Shown here piece by piece: positions 21,287-26,317 of a DNA stretch of 26,317 nucleotides. Every line of letters begins with the position of its first letter. The first letter of the stretch is position 1. This stretch comes from a virus. The notes beneath the pieces are model-generated. The model had not been told where the DNA came from, did no database searches, and worked only from the letters and a program-made list of their open reading frames with translations. The translations under genes and the position numbers were made by a program. The DNA lies in IMG/VR virus record IMGVR_UViG_3300025642_000025, positions 1-26,317 of that record; one strand, given 5' to 3'.

Positions 21287-24082
21287 TTGGCATGGCTGAG
21301 CGGTTGGGACAATAGAATAAAGCTCACCATTGACAAGGACGTGGTCGATACCGCAAATCAGACCAACTTCCCTGTTATGGTATCCCTGTCCGCAGCGTCA
21401 GGGATAGGTGATGTTGATGTTTCTTGTGTGTTTGATGAACTTACCGCTGATGCGAATCGGAAGAAGATAGCTGTCACTAGCGATGACGGAACTACAGAAT
21501 TATATGTAGAAATAGAACGGTGGGACGATGCCAATGAGAAGGCTTGGCTGCACGTCAAAGTGCCTACTGTGGCTTACGATGCAGATACCGAGCTCTATCT
21601 CTACTATGATGCCGATCATGCCGACAATGACACCTACGTTGGAGACATTGACAGTATACCCGGGGCTGCTGTTTGGGATAGTAATTTTAAAGCTGTTTGG
21701 CACATGAGGGATGCAACAACGTCAACAGTTAAAGACAGTACAGGAAACAATCACGACGGAACAAAGGTTGGGGCAAATGAACCAAACGAGGTGGATGGAA
21801 AAGTTGATAAGGCTCAGGAATTTAGCGGCGACGATCAGGGAGACTCAAATATAACGGTTACTGATCATGCCGACTTTGATCTTCAAGGCGACTTCACTAT
21901 CGAAGCGTTGGCGTATTGCGATGCGTTTGGAAATGCTGAAGATAATAATAACTATGTTTGCCGTATTGTAAATAAAGATGATAACCCAGGAGGACGATCT
22001 TGGCAGTATAATATCCGTGGTGAAGCTGACGGTGTGAATGTTGGGAAACAGCAATTCATTTACGATGTTCCAGCGAGCACTTTGGTTTATTCGTCTACAG
22101 CGATCAGTTTGACGACATGGACTTCTCTTGCCATGGTCTTTGATAATACCGCTGGTTCTTATACGTTCTACAAAGATGGTTCTGCGGACGGGACTGCAAG
22201 TACAGACATTACCCCAAACAATAATGGCGGAAATGTGACCATCGGTGGAGGAGAAGCTCCGAGTGTGTGGGTCCATGATTGGGATGGAAAACTTGATGAA
22301 GTCCGCATTTCTGAAACTGAGCGTTCCGCACCTTGGATAAAAGCCACATACCACAGTCTTTGGGATTCGCTTATTACGTTTGGGGCGGAGGAGCTTAATC
22401 TTGATATTGATGTTTCAGCGACCACCGCAACTCTGACGGTTACTCCGAATGCAGCGACAGTAATCGGAGCAACCGGCGTATATCCAAATACCATAGCTTT
22501 AACTATCACTCCAAATGCAGCAACCGTTGCCTTTGGAATACCGGTAGCTGCTACCTGTGCATCTCTAACCGTCACAGCAAATGCTGCAGATGCAGTTTTT
22601 ACGATACCAATTATTGCAACATCTGCGTCATTAACCATTACGCCAAATGCTGCAACCGTGAGGGTAGGTACGGTTGCAGTGTTCTATCCTGCGGTGAATG
22701 GAGACGATGGTTATTGGAATGACACTACTGGGTTTTTTTCTACTGGCGATGCTATTTATTTATGCAATTCGACATCGTTTCCGCGTAGTTGTTTTATAAG
22801 GTTTCCAAATATAACCATTCCAAACTACGCGACAATAATATCTACACATGTTACTCTTACATCATTCGGTTATGGTGATAATGAAACTGCAAATGCCAAT
22901 GTTTATTTTAATGATTCAGCGAATGCCGTAGCCCCAACAGATTTAACCACAGCCAATGCTTTATCCCTCACTAATAATGTAGCCGCTTGGAATGCATTAC
23001 CTGCATGGGTTGATGGCACACAATACGATACACCGAGCTTGGTCGATGAACTCCAAGAAGTCATCGAAAATCCGAGTTGGTCTCATGATAATGCAGTTAT
23101 GCTTATCATTAAAGACAACTCCAGCACAAATGATGCTTCCCGACCTGCTTCCACCGTAGACTTCGATGGCGGATCTGAAAAAGCAGAGCTGCACGTTGAG
23201 TATTCGCTTCCCGACCTTAATGTTGAAGCAATTACTGCAACATTAACGGCTACACCAAAAAACGCTACTATTAACATTGCGGCGGCAACCGCCACCCTAA
23301 CAATCACCCCAAATACTGCGGATGCCGTTTTTAATATACCAATTAATGCAGCATTAGCATCTCTATCAATCACACCGAATGCAGTGACCCTTAACACCGT
23401 AGTTGTAACTTCAGTAGCACCCTTAACCATCACCCCCAATGCCGCTACGAGAAGTTGGGATCTTGAAGTCTCAGCAACTCTAAATGAACTTACTATCGCC
23501 ACTTACGATGCTATTGTTTTTGATGGCGCGGAATGGGCAGCTTGGATTGCAGCAAATGAATCAAGAGCATCTAAATATTATTACTTTATATTGACAGGCG
23601 CAGCCGATTCATTAGAAGATGTAACCATTCCGATTTCTTCGTTTCAAGCTCGCAGAAACTATACCTCTCCAACATATTTAAGCGTCATTATTAAAGACCT
23701 CACATATGCTGATGCCATAAGCGCTAGATCGAATGGCGACATGCAGATTAAAATGGAATATGAGGTAAACGGCGTCGTTGAACAAAGCTCAATTATGATC
23801 GAGGTAGACCTTGAAGATATTAGTGTTAATGAGGGTGCAAGCAATGCTTCGATCGGCCTTGTCGGCCATAGGATAGAAGGTTATGCACCAAAGTCAATTC
23901 TCCTTGAAAACATTGTTTACGGCACGCTCAAAGATGGAAAATATCAGTACAGGTGCTCTATTCCGAATTTATACCTTTCACCAGGTGACACAGTTACTGC
24001 AGATGGAAACGAATTTACAGTTGATAAAATCTCATACATCGTTTCACCGAAATCACAAATGATGTACGTTAAGGAAGCATAG
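21287..24082 (+). CDS. large adhesion-type virion protein with DUF2341 and LamG domains
   Basis: 931 aa. TTG start 21287 lies six bases after GAGGT (21276-21280); no in-frame ATG is nearby. Residues 1-125 are DUF2341-like (MAWLSGWDNRIKLTID; DTELYLYYDADHADN). Residues about 130-355 are a LamG/concanavalin-like jelly roll (FKAVWHMRDATTSTVKDSTGN; WDGKLDEVRISETERS). Two blocks of short 'TLTITPNAAT' repeats (380-458 and 650-722) flank a domain at 462-638 resembling DNRLRE-type beta domains (AVFYPAVNGDDGYWND; ELQEVIENPSWSHDNAV). The last 200 residues are a unique beta-rich end. It probably binds host surface glycans; that is inference. Confidence 0.75.
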   Translation: MAWLSGWDNRIKLTIDKDVVDTANQTNFPVMVSLSAASGIGDVDVSCVFDELTADANRKKIAVTSDDGTTELYVEIERWDDANEKAWLHVKVPTVAYDADTELYLYYDADHADNDTYVGDIDSIPGAAVWDSNFKAVWHMRDATTSTVKDSTGNNHDGTKVGANEPNEVDGKVDKAQEFSGDDQGDSNITVTDHADFDLQGDFTIEALAYCDAFGNAEDNNNYVCRIVNKDDNPGGRSWQYNIRGEADGVNVGKQQFIYDVPASTLVYSSTAISLTTWTSLAMVFDNTAGSYTFYKDGSADGTASTDITPNNNGGNVTIGGGEAPSVWVHDWDGKLDEVRISETERSAPWIKATYHSLWDSLITFGAEELNLDIDVSATTATLTVTPNAATVIGATGVYPNTIALTITPNAATVAFGIPVAATCASLTVTANAADAVFTIPIIATSASLTITPNAATVRVGTVAVFYPAVNGDDGYWNDTTGFFSTGDAIYLCNSTSFPRSCFIRFPNITIPNYATIISTHVTLTSFGYGDNETANANVYFNDSANAVAPTDLTTANALSLTNNVAAWNALPAWVDGTQYDTPSLVDELQEVIENPSWSHDNAVMLIIKDNSSTNDASRPASTVDFDGGSEKAELHVEYSLPDLNVEAITATLTATPKNATINIAAATATLTITPNTADAVFNIPINAALASLSITPNAVTLNTVVVTSVAPLTITPNAATRSWDLEVSATLNELTIATYDAIVFDGAEWAAWIAANESRASKYYYFILTGAADSLEDVTIPISSFQARRNYTSPTYLSVIIKDLTYADAISARSNGDMQIKMEYEVNGVVEQSSIMIEVDLEDISVNEGASNASIGLVGHRIEGYAPKSILLENIVYGTLKDGKYQYRCSIPNLYLSPGDTVTADGNEFTVDKISYIVSPKSQMMYVKEA
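22412..22660 (+). repeat. first block of TLTITPNAAT repeats
   Basis: Four degenerate copies of a 'A-T-L-T-[IV]-T-P-N-A-A-T' unit, about 23 residues apart, in the 931-aa adhesion protein (residues 376-458). Confidence 0.7.
23234..23452 (+). repeat. second block of TLTITPNAAT repeats
   Basis: Four further copies of the same unit (ATLTATPKNAT, ATLTITPNTAD, ASLSITPNAV, APLTITPNAAT; residues 650-722) after the DNRLRE-like domain. The two blocks probably arose by duplication, with the domain inserted between. Confidence 0.7.
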
Positions 24083-24083
24083 G

Positions 24084-25193
24084 ATGAAAGGATTGATTAG
24101 TAAGGTTTTTTCAGAAGGTAGATACAACGTAGACTTAACAAAATATGCGGGCAGTAGCTCTGACCCATATAGGGGCGAAGATTCCATTGAAGACGAATTA
24201 GACCGCATTGATGATAAAATTGCTGATATTGATGAACAGATAGCAGCGGATAATGTCGAAGTCGATGAGATTGCAGATGATATAGAATTCTTAGAATCGA
24301 TTGTGAACAACATTACTGCTCAATTAAACTGGGCATGGATGCTTGCTTACGAACAAGCAAGGCTTAATGCAATGCCGGAAGGACCTGAACGGGACGATTT
24401 AGAAGCTGAAAAAGCTGCATTAGAAGAATGGATTGAACAAAATGATATAGTTGAAAAGCTTGCAGCCGTAAATGCTCAAATTGCAGGAATGCAAGATACC
24501 TTAGCAGAAATGGAGGAAACATTAGAAGGAATGGAAGAAGGACCAGAAAAAGACGCTTATACTTATGTGGTAGACGATTACGACAATGAAATAGATGGTT
24601 TAATGGATGATGGAGTCGACTTATATGAACCATCCGAGAGAATTGAAGAAATAGATGAAATATTAACTGAAGCAGAAGGAGAGGCAAGAGATGAAATAGA
24701 AGAAAGAATAGAATTCGATCAAGAACAATTAGACGGTTTCGAAACTGAATGGGTAGATCTTAAGAGCGATCTTGGATCAATGGACCTTGAAATCAATCTT
24801 GATGCTGATTTAGCTTTTATAAGAATAAGTATCAGAGCCGAACTTAATGTGCTGGTTAAAGAAAGAATAGAGCTATGGTCAGACATAGAGCTTCTCGAAT
24901 TAAAAAAAACTGCCCTTGAACTAAAGAAAGAGGCTCTCGAAGAACGATTAGAAGAAGAAATTGAGGTATTAATAAGGAATATTTGGTGCGCAGATTTAAC
25001 GATAGACCTTTCAGGAAACATTGGTATTTTAGCAACTGAAAGTGGCTACAACATTCAACCCGGTTACGAAGGAAACGCAGCTTACGATGCCGTCAGAGAT
25101 GATGTACCAAGCGATGATGCATACCGGTATGGAATAATAACCGCAATTGATTATGAATTAGACACCTGCACCGTTCAAGTGAGCACCGGATGA
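24084..25193 (+). CDS. coiled-coil virion protein, C-terminally shortened relative to its neighbour
   Basis: 369 aa, starting one base after the upstream stop. MKGLISKVFSEGRYNVDL is followed by a long, very acidic coiled-coil region (34-297; rich in Glu/Asp/Leu). A C-terminal module has IWCADLTIDLSGNIGILA (300-317), NIQPGYEGNAAYDAVRDD (323-340) and YRYGIITAIDYELDTCTV (348-365). The next gene carries the same module in the same order and continues much further; this one stops where the neighbour's later domain would begin. It is probably a partial duplicate with an expanded coiled coil. Function unknown, likely tail or baseplate. Confidence 0.65.
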   Translation: MKGLISKVFSEGRYNVDLTKYAGSSSDPYRGEDSIEDELDRIDDKIADIDEQIAADNVEVDEIADDIEFLESIVNNITAQLNWAWMLAYEQARLNAMPEGPERDDLEAEKAALEEWIEQNDIVEKLAAVNAQIAGMQDTLAEMEETLEGMEEGPEKDAYTYVVDDYDNEIDGLMDDGVDLYEPSERIEEIDEILTEAEGEARDEIEERIEFDQEQLDGFETEWVDLKSDLGSMDLEINLDADLAFIRISIRAELNVLVKERIELWSDIELLELKKTALELKKEALEERLEEEIEVLIRNIWCADLTIDLSGNIGILATESGYNIQPGYEGNAAYDAVRDDVPSDDAYRYGIITAIDYELDTCTVQVSTG

Positions 25194-26317
25194 GCAAAGG
25201 AATCAACATAAGCCACATTGAAGATGGAGAATACAGCGTTGAGATTGAGCTCGATACTGACGCGATCGATGCAGAAATTACACGACTCGATGCAAAGATC
25301 GCTGACATTGACAGCCAACTTTCCGGTTTAGAAGAAGGACTTGCAAAAAGCATCCTTGAATTAAAGAAAACCGCATTAGAAAAGCGAAAAGAATATCTTG
25401 AAGACCCGGCGAATGTTCCGGTGAATCCTACGGAGGATATCTGGTGTGCGGACTTAACGGAGGATTTATCTGGAGATGTTGGTATTATAGATGTAACGGG
25501 GCTGAGAGGCGGCGGCTCAAACATTCAACCAGGATACAATGAAAATGCATTTTACGGAGAAGACAGGGATGGAATGCTTAAACCTGTGATTGCTGTGCCG
25601 TCTCCGGAAGCCTTTTGGAATTGGGCCATGCAAGGAGGCTGGCAGAAATGGAAACCGACTTATCGATATGGAACAATAACTGTGATCGATAAGGATCTTG
25701 ACACATGCACTATAACCCTGGATGATACGTTAAACCCAGATACAGACTTGGATGTGAATAATATGGCTACACTATCTGATGTTCCGATTGAATACATGGA
25801 TTGCGATAGTTCTGCATTTGATGTAAAAGATGTGGTGATTGTCAAGTTTGAAGATAATGACTGGAGTAAACCTAAAGTGATTGGGTTTAAGGATCATCCG
25901 AAGGGGTGCTATTGGGAAGGTTGGGGAGATACGCTTACATCTAACCATGATTGGGTACAGACCGGGGGAGATTCGTCTGTCACCGATGGAGTTATGGAAC
26001 TGAAGGGCGTTGAGGTTAATGCTGGGCTTGATTGGCTTGGGGATGGTGATGATGAGTTCCCGGCTATCGGAACTTTGGTAATTAAAGTCTCAGCGTCCAC
26101 ACCTCAATATGTTGCGATGGTGGTTCTTACAGACACAGGCGCGTTGGGGTTTACGTTTGCGGGTGACTTTCCTTTCGGTCATGACGTTGGCGACAACGAT
26201 GGAGAGCCCATGGAAATTGACATGACTGCTTATGAGTATCAGGATGGTGGGTTCCCGGTTAGTGGAGAACCTATTAAATACATATTTCTTACAGCGGATG
26301 CAAACCGAGGCGATACA
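25190..26317 (+). CDS. full-length relative of the coiled-coil virion protein (runs off the window)
   Basis: Starts at the ATG of ATGA overlapping the upstream stop and is open to the last base (376 codons so far). It begins MSKGINISHIEDGEYSVEI, has a short coiled coil (27-75, with ILELKKTALEKRKEYLED), then IWCADLTEDLSGDVGIID (84-101), NIQPGYNENAFYGEDRDG (111-128) and YRYGTITVIDKDLDTCTI (159-176). It continues with further beta-rich domains (DVPIEYMDCDSSAFDVKDVV; KPKVIGFKDHPKGCYWEGW). It looks like a known type of phage virion protein in which the conserved part is N-terminal, but I cannot name it. The C-terminus is outside the window. Confidence 0.65.
   Translation, partial: MSKGINISHIEDGEYSVEIELDTDAIDAEITRLDAKIADIDSQLSGLEEGLAKSILELKKTALEKRKEYLEDPANVPVNPTEDIWCADLTEDLSGDVGIIDVTGLRGGGSNIQPGYNENAFYGEDRDGMLKPVIAVPSPEAFWNWAMQGGWQKWKPTYRYGTITVIDKDLDTCTITLDDTLNPDTDLDVNNMATLSDVPIEYMDCDSSAFDVKDVVIVKFEDNDWSKPKVIGFKDHPKGCYWEGWGDTLTSNHDWVQTGGDSSVTDGVMELKGVEVNAGLDWLGDGDDEFPAIGTLVIKVSASTPQYVAMVVLTDTGALGFTFAGDFPFGHDVGDNDGEPMEIDMTAYEYQDGGFPVSGEPIKYIFLTADANRGDT

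Noticed and set aside
22168-22638. Minus-strand frame with repeated VTVRVAVVA-like segments
   Set aside because: It mirrors the TLTITPNAAT repeats of the adhesion gene; the periodicity is inherited from the sense gene.

Overview
This window is most likely part of a tailed bacteriophage (Caudoviricetes) genome or prophage. The evidence is a dense run of phage structural genes: terminase subunits, portal, scaffold, a P22-like coat protein, head-tail joining proteins, a probable tail tube and virion fibre or adhesion proteins. They are preceded by many small accessory genes with strong Shine-Dalgarno sites. The host cannot be read with certainty. Several small early proteins resemble ones I associate with phages of anaerobic Gram-negative bacteria of the Desulfobacterota type, but that is recollection and was not searched. 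No tRNA, rRNA or CRISPR array was found, and no stretch over 300 bases lacks a gene.

Layout. Positions 1-7463 (+ strand) hold about 22 short, tightly packed genes: a RadC-like JAB-domain protein, an SSB, a phosphoribosyltransferase-like protein, several Cys-rich zinc-ribbon proteins and many hypotheticals. Positions 7460-12501 (- strand) hold the packaging module in the order small terminase, large terminase, portal. From 12674 to the end (+ strand) lies the morphogenesis module: scaffold, coat, a repeat-containing fibre or decoration protein, a hairpin, head-tail adaptors, tail completion, tail tube, a duplicated pair of small acidic genes, a 931-aa LamG-type adhesion protein, and two related coiled-coil proteins, the second running off the window.

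Most striking point. The large terminase gene is interrupted exactly at its Walker B segment by a 409-codon intein (9984-11210, - strand). The Hint splicing blocks are present at both ends. Where an intein normally carries its homing endonuclease in frame, this one carries a complete HNH endonuclease gene (10109-11071) on the opposite strand, with its own strong ribosome-binding site. The terminase frame stays open through the whole antisense gene, and the last part of the HNH gene overlaps the Hint block B codons. One DNA segment therefore appears to encode a splicing protein on one strand and its probable homing nuclease on the other.

Other points of note are a tandem A1-B1-A2-B2 gene duplication, a partial duplication of the coiled-coil gene, 41-aa protein repeats that are almost identical in protein but strongly diverged at synonymous sites, a Cys4 gene with an internal in-frame start and strong ribosome-binding site, and tiny genes that a simple longest-ORF reading would miss.
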